NCBI GenBank assembly: GCA_947479455.1
Contig: CANJZE010000005.1
Coordinates: 62,001 to 126,000, forward strand
Reading direction: 5' to 3'
DNA length: 64,000 bases
Source: Bacteroidota bacterium
GTDB lineage: Bacteria; Bacteroidota; Bacteroidia; Chitinophagales; LD1
Position numbers and translations under genes: made by a program. The notes under the pieces were generated by a model. The model saw only the letters and a program-made list of their open reading frames with translations, did no database searches and was not told the DNA's origin. Each line of letters opens with the position of its first letter. Position 1 is the first letter of the stretch. Of the stretch, positions 24,283-32,901 are shown in pieces.

Positions 24283-26385
24283 CTATTCGTTTTCATAAAT
24301 CAACTTGCCATCAAGTTCGCCAATGATTTTAAATTCTGTTCTGCGGTTTTGTTGATGACATGTACAATCACCACTTTGGTCTTGTGGGCAATCAGCCAGC
24401 TTGGTGCAATCTTCTAATGTTTTTGTTTCACCATAACCTTTAGCAGTAATACGCTCTTTAGGAATTTTCTTTTCGTTAATCAAGTAATTGACACAACTCT
24501 CGGCACGTTTTTGTGAAAGATTTAAATTGTAATCATCGGAACCTCTTATATCAGTATGTGAACTCAATTCAATAATGATGGTCGGGTTTTCCATCAAAAT
24601 ATTGTAAAGTGTATCGAGCGTTGTTTTTGATTCGGCACGCAAATCTGATTTATCAAAATCGTAGTAGATGTTGTTGAGACGATAGGCTTTATTCTTCTCT
24701 AGTTTCTTCAAATATATATCTACCACCTGCGTATCGCTTTTAGTTATGCCTACCGTGCCGAACTGTTGCGAGGAAGCGAAGTAGCCATCTTTTGTAGCAC
24801 TTACTTTATAAAGCTTTTCAGTTTTCAAATTGAAGAAGTAAGGTGTTTCTCCTTTCGAGGTATCGGTGTTGATAGTTACATCGGTTTCTTTTAAATCGGT
24901 GCTACGCAAAGTAAGATTGATGGCCGCGCCTTTTATAGGTTCTTTTGTTAGATCATCAATCACTCTACCTTTTACCGCTAAGAAAATTCTACGGTCGTAT
25001 TTATAATTGAAAATATCGAAACAACATGTTTTGCCGCGCACCGAAAATATTCCGGGACGATTAGAAACAATAAAACCTTCATCGGCAGTTTTGCCGATAC
25101 GGAAATAATTATCGTCACACGGAGAGTTGAATGGTGCTCCCATGTTCTCCACCGCATTACTGAATTTGCCACCGGCATCTGCCTGCGATTTATAAATATC
25201 TGAACCTCCCATGCTTATCCAACCGTTGCTGCTAAAATAAAGTGTAGCAGTTTTTGAATCGTAGAATGGAGTTACCTCATCACGGTCGGTATTTACTTTA
25301 CCTCCCAAATTACGGGCTGGAGAGAACTCCCCCTTTTTGTTCACGTTACTATACCAAATATCTAAACCCCCTTTACCGCCTTCGCGATCGCTCACGAAAA
25401 AAAGAACATCACTTGTATTTCCTTTTACATAAAAGGGTTGCGTGTTGGTTACGCCTTTCAGGTTAATCTCTTCGTTCAAGGCTTTGCCTTCACTCCATTC
25501 GGTTCCTTTTAACTCAGTGATGTAAATGTTGCAATTAGGTTTAAGCAATGCCCCTTCGCAAATAGTGTAACACAATTTTGTTCCGTCATCGGTAAACGAT
25601 GGATTCGAAATATGTTTGCCTTCTTGATTAAAAGTTTTGAGTTGTTGTTTTTCTTCATAACCATCGACTTTTACTACGCTGGTGTAAAGTTTCATCAGAA
25701 GTATATCCTTCTTTGCATCCGCTTTATCTGGCCGAACTGCAATAACGGTATCTGAATTGATAGAGGCAAAATAAAGCACATCATTCCGCAATGCAGGACT
25801 CATATCGCCATAATTAGAGTTCAATTCTTTACCCGGGTGATTTAATTTTACAAATGGATCGGGCTGCGCTTCTTTAATGGCAAAATTACAACCATCTACA
25901 TCTATGCGTGCCCATTTCTTCATTTTCTTAGCATCATCTGAATTATAAATTTTCAAGAAACGTTTGAACATGGGAATAGCATCGGTGTATTTACCTTGCA
26001 TCTTCGTAGTCAATGCTGCATAATAAAGCGCAAGTGAATTGTCGGCAGAATCAGCTTCGTAAGCTTTTAAAAAGTAAGTAGCCGCATTTTCGTAATCGCG
26101 TGCTAATAAATAAGACTGTGCTAAGTTAAAGAGAATCGATTTTGTTTCTGGAGCATTTTCAAGAATCTTCAAATACAAATCGGTGGCCGAAAAAATACTT
26201 CCTTCTTTAAAAGCAGCATCAGCTAATTTGAGATATTGTTTCTTGTTGAACTTTTCTTCGGGTGAAGCAGAAGTTAAACAGTAGACGATAGACAATAGAA
26301 ATACGAAAGAGCAAATTCGAAAATTTAGGCATCGGTTTATAATCTGCAATCCGTTTATTGTAAACTTTGAAGTATTGTATTTCAT
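24283..26385 (-). CDS. PorE-like OmpA-family protein (TPR, PD40 propeller, OmpA domain)
   Basis: The 700-residue product has an N-terminal signal-like segment (SFVFLLSIVYCLTSA), TPR-like helices (about 45-150), PD40/WD40-like propeller blades (GTKLCYTICEG, VLFFVSDREGG, LYFSSNGW, GFIVSNRPG), a carboxypeptidase-regulatory-like domain (KGRVIDDLTKEPIKGAAINL) and an OmpA peptidoglycan-binding domain (YYDFDKSDLRAESK, ELSSHTDIRGSDDYN, NRRTEFK). This order matches T9SS component PorE, which ties the secretion machinery to peptidoglycan. It is co-directional with and 37 bases downstream of the PorP/SprF gene, and convergent with the adhesin. An 8-bp inverted repeat overlaps both stops. Confidence 0.85.
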   Translation of the reverse strand: MKYNTSKFTINGLQIINRCLNFRICSFVFLLSIVYCLTSASPEEKFNKKQYLKLADAAFKEGSIFSATDLYLKILENAPETKSILFNLAQSYLLARDYENAATYFLKAYEADSADNSLALYYAALTTKMQGKYTDAIPMFKRFLKIYNSDDAKKMKKWARIDVDGCNFAIKEAQPDPFVKLNHPGKELNSNYGDMSPALRNDVLYFASINSDTVIAVRPDKADAKKDILLMKLYTSVVKVDGYEEKQQLKTFNQEGKHISNPSFTDDGTKLCYTICEGALLKPNCNIYITELKGTEWSEGKALNEEINLKGVTNTQPFYVKGNTSDVLFFVSDREGGKGGLDIWYSNVNKKGEFSPARNLGGKVNTDRDEVTPFYDSKTATLYFSSNGWISMGGSDIYKSQADAGGKFSNAVENMGAPFNSPCDDNYFRIGKTADEGFIVSNRPGIFSVRGKTCCFDIFNYKYDRRIFLAVKGRVIDDLTKEPIKGAAINLTLRSTDLKETDVTINTDTSKGETPYFFNLKTEKLYKVSATKDGYFASSQQFGTVGITKSDTQVVDIYLKKLEKNKAYRLNNIYYDFDKSDLRAESKTTLDTLYNILMENPTIIIELSSHTDIRGSDDYNLNLSQKRAESCVNYLINEKKIPKERITAKGYGETKTLEDCTKLADCPQDQSGDCTCHQQNRRTEFKIIGELDGKLIYENE

Positions 26386-26422
26386 TCTCGAACTTTCGAA
26401 TTATCTAATTATCAAATTGGAT

Positions 26423-27457
26423 TTACATCATTGGGCAAGGAACTAAAATAGGGTAGCTCAATTTTTTCTGTTTAAAGCATCCATTATAAATCAACGCAAT
26501 TTCAAACGCTCCACGGTTACCCGATGCTGCTTTCAAACTCGATACATTTATGTCGTAGGCAAACAAACCGCGTACGTGTGCATATTCTAAACCTGCACTA
26601 ATGATGGCCGCATCGTTTCCTGTGGGGCGATACCATCCTCCCAAACTTGCTACCACTTCTGATTTAGGAACCATGATATGATACTCGAGCGAAGTTCCAA
26701 AGTTGAGCTCCATGGCTTTGTTCTGATACTGGAAAATGAAATTAGGATTGACATAAAAGTTTTTCATGGCCTTAATATGCAACCCTTCATGCACTGTAAA
26801 TCGCATAGGAAGTTTATATTTTTTATCACCAATGAAACTTTCTTTTGGTTGAGCTAAATGATAAACGGTAAAGCCTGTCATCATACCTACCACATCGCCA
26901 AAAGTAGATTGGTGTAATAAGCCCGCTTGCAAATCGAAATACCCTTTTGCCTTTTGAAAATTCTCCCCGTTGCTTTGTGCCAAATCAAAATCGTTTCCCG
27001 AAAACTGAGAAGGGAAAGCAAGCTGCTGCCACTTCAAACTTTTTTGCGTGTAGCCCAACTGAATACCTATGCCCAAAAAATGTTTATGGTTTTTATCTAA
27101 TCCTTTATGAAATGCAGCTGAAATCATTCCGCTGTTCATCGAAAGTTTTCCATCGCCACTTTTATCGCCAACAAACATGGCACCCATACCAAAAATATCG
27201 TTCGGCAATTTGGTTTGCAGCAGTTTAATATCGAACGAAGCCGAGTAGGTTGTAAAAGGAGTGGATATGCTACGCCATTGATTGCGATATATTCCGGCAA
27301 CACGATAAGTGCATTCATTTACTCCGGTAAGCGCAGGATTTAAATTGAGCGGACTGGCATAAAACATACTAAAGTGTATGTCTTGCGCTATTGATTTGTT
27401 GGTCATAAGACCAACTAAGGATAGAGCCATCAAAACTAATCGTGTAAAAAGTTTCAA
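26423..27457 (-). CDS. PorP/SprF-family outer-membrane protein (T9SS-associated)
   Basis: The 344-residue protein has a signal peptide (MKLFTRLVLMALSLVGLMTNKSIAQ) and the characteristic start of the mature region, IHFSMFYASPLNLNPALTG, followed by an outer-membrane beta-barrel rich in alternating hydrophobic strands. PorP/SprF proteins bind type B sorting domains or act as adhesin-specific anchors; in Flavobacterium SprF is required for SprB secretion. Pairing with the PorE-like gene and the neighbouring type B adhesin suggests it is dedicated to that cargo. The C-terminus ends in ILVPCPMM. No other T9SS core gene (porK, L, M, N or sprA) is in the window. Confidence 0.9.
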   Translation of the reverse strand: MKLFTRLVLMALSLVGLMTNKSIAQDIHFSMFYASPLNLNPALTGVNECTYRVAGIYRNQWRSISTPFTTYSASFDIKLLQTKLPNDIFGMGAMFVGDKSGDGKLSMNSGMISAAFHKGLDKNHKHFLGIGIQLGYTQKSLKWQQLAFPSQFSGNDFDLAQSNGENFQKAKGYFDLQAGLLHQSTFGDVVGMMTGFTVYHLAQPKESFIGDKKYKLPMRFTVHEGLHIKAMKNFYVNPNFIFQYQNKAMELNFGTSLEYHIMVPKSEVVASLGGWYRPTGNDAAIISAGLEYAHVRGLFAYDINVSSLKAASGNRGAFEIALIYNGCFKQKKLSYPILVPCPMM

Positions 27458-27580
27458 ACGTTTATTGTTTTAGTTTGTGAAATGAAAATAGAAAAAAAAA
27501 GAAGCGCGCAAGTGGATGTAAAAGGAATTGTGTTGATTACTATAAAGCATTGTGGTATAAATACAGAACTCATGGTTGAG

Positions 27581-28792
27581 TTACTTAGCTAAGCCTACAT
27601 AAAAAGTAGCATATGGTGTTTTGCATTTTCCATTTTGCTCTAGCACGTCTATATTTCCTGCCCGCTCTCCCCAATTGAGGGTAATGGAATTTGTTCCGTT
27701 GCCGCTAACTATTTTTCCACCACCGGCAACTTTCCATTCATAGGTAGAACCCGAATTTTGAGGCACTGAATACACATTCTCTTTTTCGTTTTTCCGCAAA
27801 ACGTTTTTCCCTTTTATTTCAGCCGGATGGATTAAACCAAAATCTACAGCGGTTCGATAGGTAGAAAAATAATTCTTGTCGGCTGAAAACATTGTCCGCT
27901 TTCCGCCTTGTGTTTCGCATTTGCCGGGGTCAACTAATAATGCATGACCAAGGCGTTTTACTTTGTAGTAGATAACAGCAACGGTAGAATCGTTTGATCT
28001 GTAAATGTTTTTCTCTACCGCTTTGCACTGAGCAAAATGTTTTATGCTAACCGAAGGAATAGTTGAAATGCCATGAAGATTAGTCCACTGTTTCATCAAT
28101 TGGTTTCCGTTTCGTTGGTTAACAACCACATCTATTTTGCCTTGATAAATTATCATACGAGGATACTTGCCTTTGTAATCACGGTTTTGCTCTCTCACTA
28201 ATTTGCCCCATTTTTCTGGCGATTTTATTCGCCAACCATAAAATGCCATGATTGCAGTCCAGAAATTGGTAGCCACTTTATAAGGTGCACCTGCAAAAAT
28301 AGCTCCTGCATTAAACGTTTCAGGATAATCTGCCATTAACGCTACACTCATTGCTGCACCCGCTGAAAGCCCGGTGATAAAAATCTTTGTCGAATCAATT
28401 TGATTGTTCAGTTGTACATAATCAATCATCTGTTTCACCGAAAAAGCTTCGCCTTTATTTTTTTCAATGTCTTTGTTTTGATACCAACAAAAACAAAGCG
28501 TTGAATTGTTGCTCATGCGTTGCTGCGGATACAAAACACGAAAGCCATATTTATCAGCTAGCGTGTTCCAGCCGGTTTGCTTGGCAACTACTCCTGCATT
28601 TTGTAAGCAACCATGCATAACAACTACTAAAGGAGTTTTTGTGTTTTCATTCAGGTTTGCAGGAGAGTAGAGGTGCATTCCAAGGTTCCCGGGGTTTTGA
28701 CCAAATTCATTAATGCGAACAGATTTTTGACTTTGCAAGTTTGAAAAAGCAAAGAGCAAAATGGCAAGCAGATTAAACCGGCAATTTTTCAT
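27581..28792 (-). CDS. Secreted PHB-depolymerase-family esterase
   Basis: The 403-residue protein has a signal peptide (NLLAILLFAFSNLQS), an alpha/beta hydrolase catalytic domain with VVVMHGCLQNAG (oxyanion region), the nucleophile in TGLSAGAAMS (Ser143), and downstream MIIYQGKIDVVVN and RLGHALLVDPG holding the Asp and His candidates. It resembles poly(3-hydroxybutyrate) depolymerase or feruloyl-esterase-type proteins. The C-terminal 80 residues (GSTYEWKVAGGGKIVSGN) form a PKD/Ig-like domain common in Bacteroidota secreted enzymes; I see no clear type A sorting domain. Divergent from the C10 protease. The natural polymer is unknown. Confidence 0.82.
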   Translation of the reverse strand: MKNCRFNLLAILLFAFSNLQSQKSVRINEFGQNPGNLGMHLYSPANLNENTKTPLVVVMHGCLQNAGVVAKQTGWNTLADKYGFRVLYPQQRMSNNSTLCFCWYQNKDIEKNKGEAFSVKQMIDYVQLNNQIDSTKIFITGLSAGAAMSVALMADYPETFNAGAIFAGAPYKVATNFWTAIMAFYGWRIKSPEKWGKLVREQNRDYKGKYPRMIIYQGKIDVVVNQRNGNQLMKQWTNLHGISTIPSVSIKHFAQCKAVEKNIYRSNDSTVAVIYYKVKRLGHALLVDPGKCETQGGKRTMFSADKNYFSTYRTAVDFGLIHPAEIKGKNVLRKNEKENVYSVPQNSGSTYEWKVAGGGKIVSGNGTNSITLNWGERAGNIDVLEQNGKCKTPYATFYVGLAK

Positions 28793-28911
28793 AGTGTAAA
28801 AATATTTTTATGCCGTTCATTTCATGCGCATAAATTAATATTAGATGCCATTGTCTTTTCCTATCTTCGAAATTCAAATTCAAAATCATTCTTTAACCAA
28901 ACTAATACGTC

Positions 28912-31479
28912 ATGAAAAAGATTTTACTCTCCATTCTATTTTTTGGTTTTGCTATTACTGGTTTTACCAAAGATGTAACCCCTTCTTACGCAGCACAAGT
29001 GGCTAAACATTTTTGTTTGCAAAATAATCTTGCTACTACTAACCAATTACTTTATGAAGCCGATAAATCCGATGCGCAGGGTGTGCATCCCTTGTATTAT
29101 GTTTTTGCTTTAGAAGAACTTGGTTTTATAATGGTAAGCGGTGAAGATTTAGTTCAACCTATTTTGGCTTATAGCACTACTTCCAACTTTGATTTGGCGA
29201 AGGTAAACCCTTCAACCACTAAATGGTTTGATGGCTACAAAAAGCAAATTGAATATGTAAAGGACTATGTGCACGAAACCACCCCTACAATTACAGCAAT
29301 GTGGAATCAGTATTATAACAACCAGCCTTCACAAAATTCTTCGCGCTCTACAAACGTGGTTAATCCACTTTGCCAAACGCAATGGAATCAAGCGCCAAAC
29401 GAAAACCAAAGTTGCCCTTACGATAATGCTCAAGCTGCCTATTGTATAACTGGTTGTCCTGCAACTGCCATGGCACAGATTATGCGTTTCTGGAGTTTCC
29501 CCACACAAGGCACAGGAAATCATTCGTATGCCGAACAACATTTTGGAACACTATCGGCAGATTTTGGAGCGGCCACGTACAATTGGGGTGGCATGCCATA
29601 TACCTTGGCTTCACCAAATAGTGAAGTAGGTAAATTGATGTTTCATTGCGGTGTGGCGGTAGAGATGAGTTACTCCACAAACTTAAGTGCCGGTTATGTA
29701 ATCAGCAGTCGTTCGCCTGGTCAAGCTTGTTGCGAGTATGCTTACAAAACATATTTTGGTTATGATCCTGCAACTTTAAGTGGTGTGGAAAGAGATAATT
29801 TTAGTGACCAACAATGGCTTGCAAAATTGAAAGCAGATTTAGATGCCGGTCAACCAATTCAGTATGCCGGTTTTGGTGGAGGCGGTGGACATACTTGGGT
29901 TTGTGATGGTTATGATGCCAATGATTTTTTTCACATGAACTGGGGTTGGGGAGGAAACAGCGATGGGTTCTTTTCAATTAATAATCTAGATCCTGCATCG
30001 TTAGGTGCCGGTGGCGGAACAGGAGGTTTCAATAGTGGCCAACAAGCTTTATTCGGAATTAAACCGGTAAATGGTGGAGGCGGTGGTGGAACTGTAAACC
30101 AGGGAAGCATTCAATTGTATGCTGCTACCACGGTAAGTGCAAATCCTTTTGTGCAAGGCGGTTCGTTTACAGTAAATGCAGATATTGCAAATATGGGTGC
30201 CAGCACTTTTAACGGTGATTTAGCTGCTGCAATTTTTAACAGCGATGGTGCTTTTGTTCAGTTTATTCAAGAGTATACGGGTCAAACATTAAATACGCTT
30301 TCACATGTTGCCGGCACGTTTACTTCAAATCAATTAAACCTAATACCAGGTGTTTATATCATTGGCTTGTATTATAAAAATGGAGCAAATAGTTATTCAC
30401 TTGTAGCACCAGGTTCTTACAACAATCCCGTTTCGTTCACTGTTACTTCTGATTATGCCGATATTCAAATGGCCGGTGGTTCAACACTTACTCCAGGAAT
30501 AATTGTAAAAAATCAAAGCTTTTCGGTGGCAGCGCAAATAGGTAATGCAGGCGCTTCAGATTTAACCGGATGGATTTCGGCTGACTTGTATGGTTTAGAT
30601 GGAAGTTGGGTAGCGGCTGTTTATGAAACTTCTGGTACTATGGTAGCCGGCACTGCGTACACCGTCACTTTTCCGTGCACAGGTTTAAACGTAGCACCGG
30701 GTTCCTACTACCTGGCCTATACTTATACAACAGACCAAATCAATTATGCGTTAGTTTATACCACAGATTTTACCAATAAGCCAAATCCAATAATTGTCAC
30801 AGTTACCGATGCTCCACTTTCACCCGATGTGTATGAGCAAAATAATACCGAAGGTGCCGCTTATACCTTGCTGGTAAATTTTTCGGGAAACAATGCATCG
30901 GTCAATACCACTGGTTCTAATATGCACCTTGGTAGCGATTATGATTATTACAAAATCAATTTGCCCGGTGGAACTAATTACTCCATTTCCGCTCGTGTAC
31001 ATGATACCTACAACAGCGGAAACGGAAACAGTTATACCAACGATGTGCAGTTTAGTCACAACATAAACGGCAGCGGTTTTGGCAACGCATATGATGATGT
31101 TATGAGCGGTCCAATTTATGTAGGAGGTGGCGGCACAGTTACTTTCTTTGTAGCTGATTATTTCCCCGGAAATTTGGGAACATATTTGCTCGACCTGCAA
31201 ATTACCAAAGGCGTTTCTGGTATTGGAAACGTAACTACTGCCGCAATAGAGGTTTTTCCCAATCCATGTAGTAATGAATTGTTTGTAGATGCAGGAGATC
31301 TAAATGGTGGTTACACGCTCAGGTTTCTAAACGTTACGGGCGCTGTTGTAAAAGAATTGAATGGTGATTTCAACAACGAATTGATTCAGGCTAATGTGAA
31401 CGAACTGGCTGCCGGTATTTATACAGTGCAACTTAAAACTGCTACAGGTATTCTGAATTCGAAAGTAGTGGTGAAATAA
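28912..31479 (+). CDS. Secreted C10-family cysteine protease (streptopain-like) with T9SS sorting domain
   Basis: The 855-residue protein has a signal peptide, a Spi/pro-domain (about 20-140), a peptidase C10 domain with Cys182 in CITGCPATAMAQIM and His327 in GGHTWVCDGYD followed by the NWGWGG segment, two CARDB/Ig-like repeats, a pre-peptidase C-terminal-like domain (DYDYYKINLPGG, about 690-760) and a type A sorting domain (VFPNPCSNELFV to VVVK). Prokaryotic C10 enzymes are secreted as zymogens and cut themselves; the Spi pro-domain inhibits until removal. All catalytic residues are present, so it should be active outside the cell. The rich Cys content near the active site (CPYDNAQAAYC) is unusual for streptopain. 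Confidence 0.9.
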   Translation: MKKILLSILFFGFAITGFTKDVTPSYAAQVAKHFCLQNNLATTNQLLYEADKSDAQGVHPLYYVFALEELGFIMVSGEDLVQPILAYSTTSNFDLAKVNPSTTKWFDGYKKQIEYVKDYVHETTPTITAMWNQYYNNQPSQNSSRSTNVVNPLCQTQWNQAPNENQSCPYDNAQAAYCITGCPATAMAQIMRFWSFPTQGTGNHSYAEQHFGTLSADFGAATYNWGGMPYTLASPNSEVGKLMFHCGVAVEMSYSTNLSAGYVISSRSPGQACCEYAYKTYFGYDPATLSGVERDNFSDQQWLAKLKADLDAGQPIQYAGFGGGGGHTWVCDGYDANDFFHMNWGWGGNSDGFFSINNLDPASLGAGGGTGGFNSGQQALFGIKPVNGGGGGGTVNQGSIQLYAATTVSANPFVQGGSFTVNADIANMGASTFNGDLAAAIFNSDGAFVQFIQEYTGQTLNTLSHVAGTFTSNQLNLIPGVYIIGLYYKNGANSYSLVAPGSYNNPVSFTVTSDYADIQMAGGSTLTPGIIVKNQSFSVAAQIGNAGASDLTGWISADLYGLDGSWVAAVYETSGTMVAGTAYTVTFPCTGLNVAPGSYYLAYTYTTDQINYALVYTTDFTNKPNPIIVTVTDAPLSPDVYEQNNTEGAAYTLLVNFSGNNASVNTTGSNMHLGSDYDYYKINLPGGTNYSISARVHDTYNSGNGNSYTNDVQFSHNINGSGFGNAYDDVMSGPIYVGGGGTVTFFVADYFPGNLGTYLLDLQITKGVSGIGNVTTAAIEVFPNPCSNELFVDAGDLNGGYTLRFLNVTGAVVKELNGDFNNELIQANVNELAAGIYTVQLKTATGILNSKVVVK

Positions 31480-31491
31480 TTTTTTTTCATG

Positions 31492-31540
31492 AAAAAGGGA
31501 ATGATGAAAAGCGATCTAGATTTTTCATCATTCCTTTTTT
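31492..31540 (+). terminator. Strong intrinsic terminator after the C10 protease gene
   Basis: A 13-bp perfect stem (31498-31510 pairs with 31522-31534, GGAATGATGAAAA) with loop 31511-31521, followed by a T-run from 31535 and preceded by A-tracts on the other strand, so it could stop transcription in both directions. Confidence 0.85.
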
Positions 31541-31560
31541 ATTTACGCTAAATCAATTTT

Positions 31561-32046
31561 ATGAAACTCCCATTTTTACTTCCGGTTATTGTTTTGCTTT
31601 TTACAAGTAGTAGTTGCAAAACACAAAAAGCAAACATATCATCAGGAGCCGATGAACCTGCCACAGTTTATAAAACACGTGCTGATTACTCCAAGTATGT
31701 ATCGGTCACCTTATCACCCGACAAACAAAAAATAGTTTCGTATCCCGCCCCTAAAGATGTTTACTACAAAGGCAAACTTGCTACGCCAACTGCGCTTGTT
31801 AATGAGTATTGGTTAGATAACCGTGGCATTACTATCCATTCGGTTTTTGTAAAAATTACTTATGAAGATTATGCAAAGCTCGAACAAGCGCCAAAACTGG
31901 AAACGCTGTTTGCTGCTATAATTGATAAAGACCCATTCACCGAAATTTATAACGCAGGTAGCAGGAACAAATACAAAGATGAAGTCAATGAATTAAACGC
32001 GTTGATTAAGAAAGGGGCTTTGAAAAAAATGGTGCGGTTGAAGTAA
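31561..32046 (+). CDS. Lipoprotein of unknown function
   Basis: A 161-residue protein with a lipoprotein signal peptide (TSSSC with the lipidated Cys19) followed by a short linker and a compact alpha/beta domain (about 40-161, YKTRADYSKYVSVTLSPDK). I do not recognise the domain. The gene is isolated by the upstream terminator and convergent with a T9SS cargo gene whose stop is four bases away. Probably outer-membrane or inner-membrane anchored. Confidence 0.65.
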   Translation: MKLPFLLPVIVLLFTSSSCKTQKANISSGADEPATVYKTRADYSKYVSVTLSPDKQKIVSYPAPKDVYYKGKLATPTALVNEYWLDNRGITIHSVFVKITYEDYAKLEQAPKLETLFAAIIDKDPFTEIYNAGSRNKYKDEVNELNALIKKGALKKMVRLK

Positions 32047-32049
32047 TAC

Positions 32050-32742
32050 TCAATGAAAAAACTTAATCACTCGCCTTGCATTAGTTGAGGTCATCAACTC
32101 ACATATATAAATCCCTCTTGGTAAATCGGGCACAGGTATTTCAGTTATAAAATCAGAAGATAAATTTGAAACAGGTTGACCCATTAGGCTGTATATTCTT
32201 ACCTGTTTAAAGTTCGTTTGGGGATTTAAATTTTGTAAGAGAATTTTCTTTTCTGTAATGATATAAGTAAACAAGTCCTTCTTTTCCTCTTGCACACTGC
32301 TCGGGTTCAAAATGTTTATTGGAATGCGAACTGAATCAGAAATAGGAGATGTGCTGATAGGCCAAACTACTACTACATCGGGTCCCGGAACAAAATATTG
32401 CGAAGTGATATGCACACTGAAAATAGCGGGAACACTTTCGTAGGGGGCAAGAACAATAGTGTTGTTGCTGTAAGGAGGTTTGTTGAAAATATTTGTGGTA
32501 GTAAGCGTTTGCGTATTACTATGCAAACCGAAATCAAGTTGACCCGAAAAACCATTTGTGGAATCTGTATTCGTTACCTCTGTGCTAATAGTAAGTGTGT
32601 AACCCAGGTTTACGTTCAACGTGCTATCAATCGTATATCCTAATAACCTTACCGCTATGCCGCTGGAGGCAAAACAAGGTTGCAAGTAAACCGCTGAAAA
32701 AAGAAGAACCGTAAAGAGGGAATAAAGTAGTTTTTGTTTCAT
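32050..32742 (-). CDS. Secreted protein of unknown function with T9SS sorting domain
   Basis: The 230-residue product has a signal peptide (LYSLFTVLLFSAVYLQPCFA), a beta-rich central region (residues 28-150, IAVRLLGYTIDSTLNVNLGY; possibly an Ig-like fold) and a C-terminal domain (FKQVRIYSLMGQPVSNLSSD to ARRVIKFFH) that looks like a type A sorting signal, though the usual PNP motif is weak (LNPQTNF). No enzymatic motif is visible. It is the smallest T9SS cargo in the window and is divergent from the gene at 32902. Confidence 0.65.
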   Translation of the reverse strand: MKQKLLYSLFTVLLFSAVYLQPCFASSGIAVRLLGYTIDSTLNVNLGYTLTISTEVTNTDSTNGFSGQLDFGLHSNTQTLTTTNIFNKPPYSNNTIVLAPYESVPAIFSVHITSQYFVPGPDVVVVWPISTSPISDSVRIPINILNPSSVQEEKKDLFTYIITEKKILLQNLNPQTNFKQVRIYSLMGQPVSNLSSDFITEIPVPDLPRGIYICELMTSTNARRVIKFFH

Positions 32743-32800
32743 GTTCTATTTGACAGCTAAAGTAAACTCTTCGTTGCAACCACCATAATTATTTATCTTC

Positions 32801-32816
32801 GTTTCTTACCTGTTCA
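32801..32816 (+). repeat. Left arm of a 16-bp inverted repeat flanking the 32902 gene
   Basis: GTTTCTTACCTGTTCA; its exact reverse complement is at 34378-34393, just after the stop codon of the enclosed gene. The arms do not extend beyond 16 bp. Confidence 0.7.
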
Positions 32817-32855
32817 AAAACTACTCTATGTTTAACAACTAATAGTGAACCGGAA

Positions 32856-32863
32856 TACATTTG
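32856..32863 (+). promoter_or_regulatory. Putative -7 box upstream of the 32902 gene
   Basis: TACATTTG is an exact TAnnTTTG match 38 bases before the start at 32902; the -33 TTG is missing. Confidence 0.4.
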
Positions 32864-32901
32864 AATTGTAATTTTCTATTCACTATTCACAATTTACTTC
32901 T

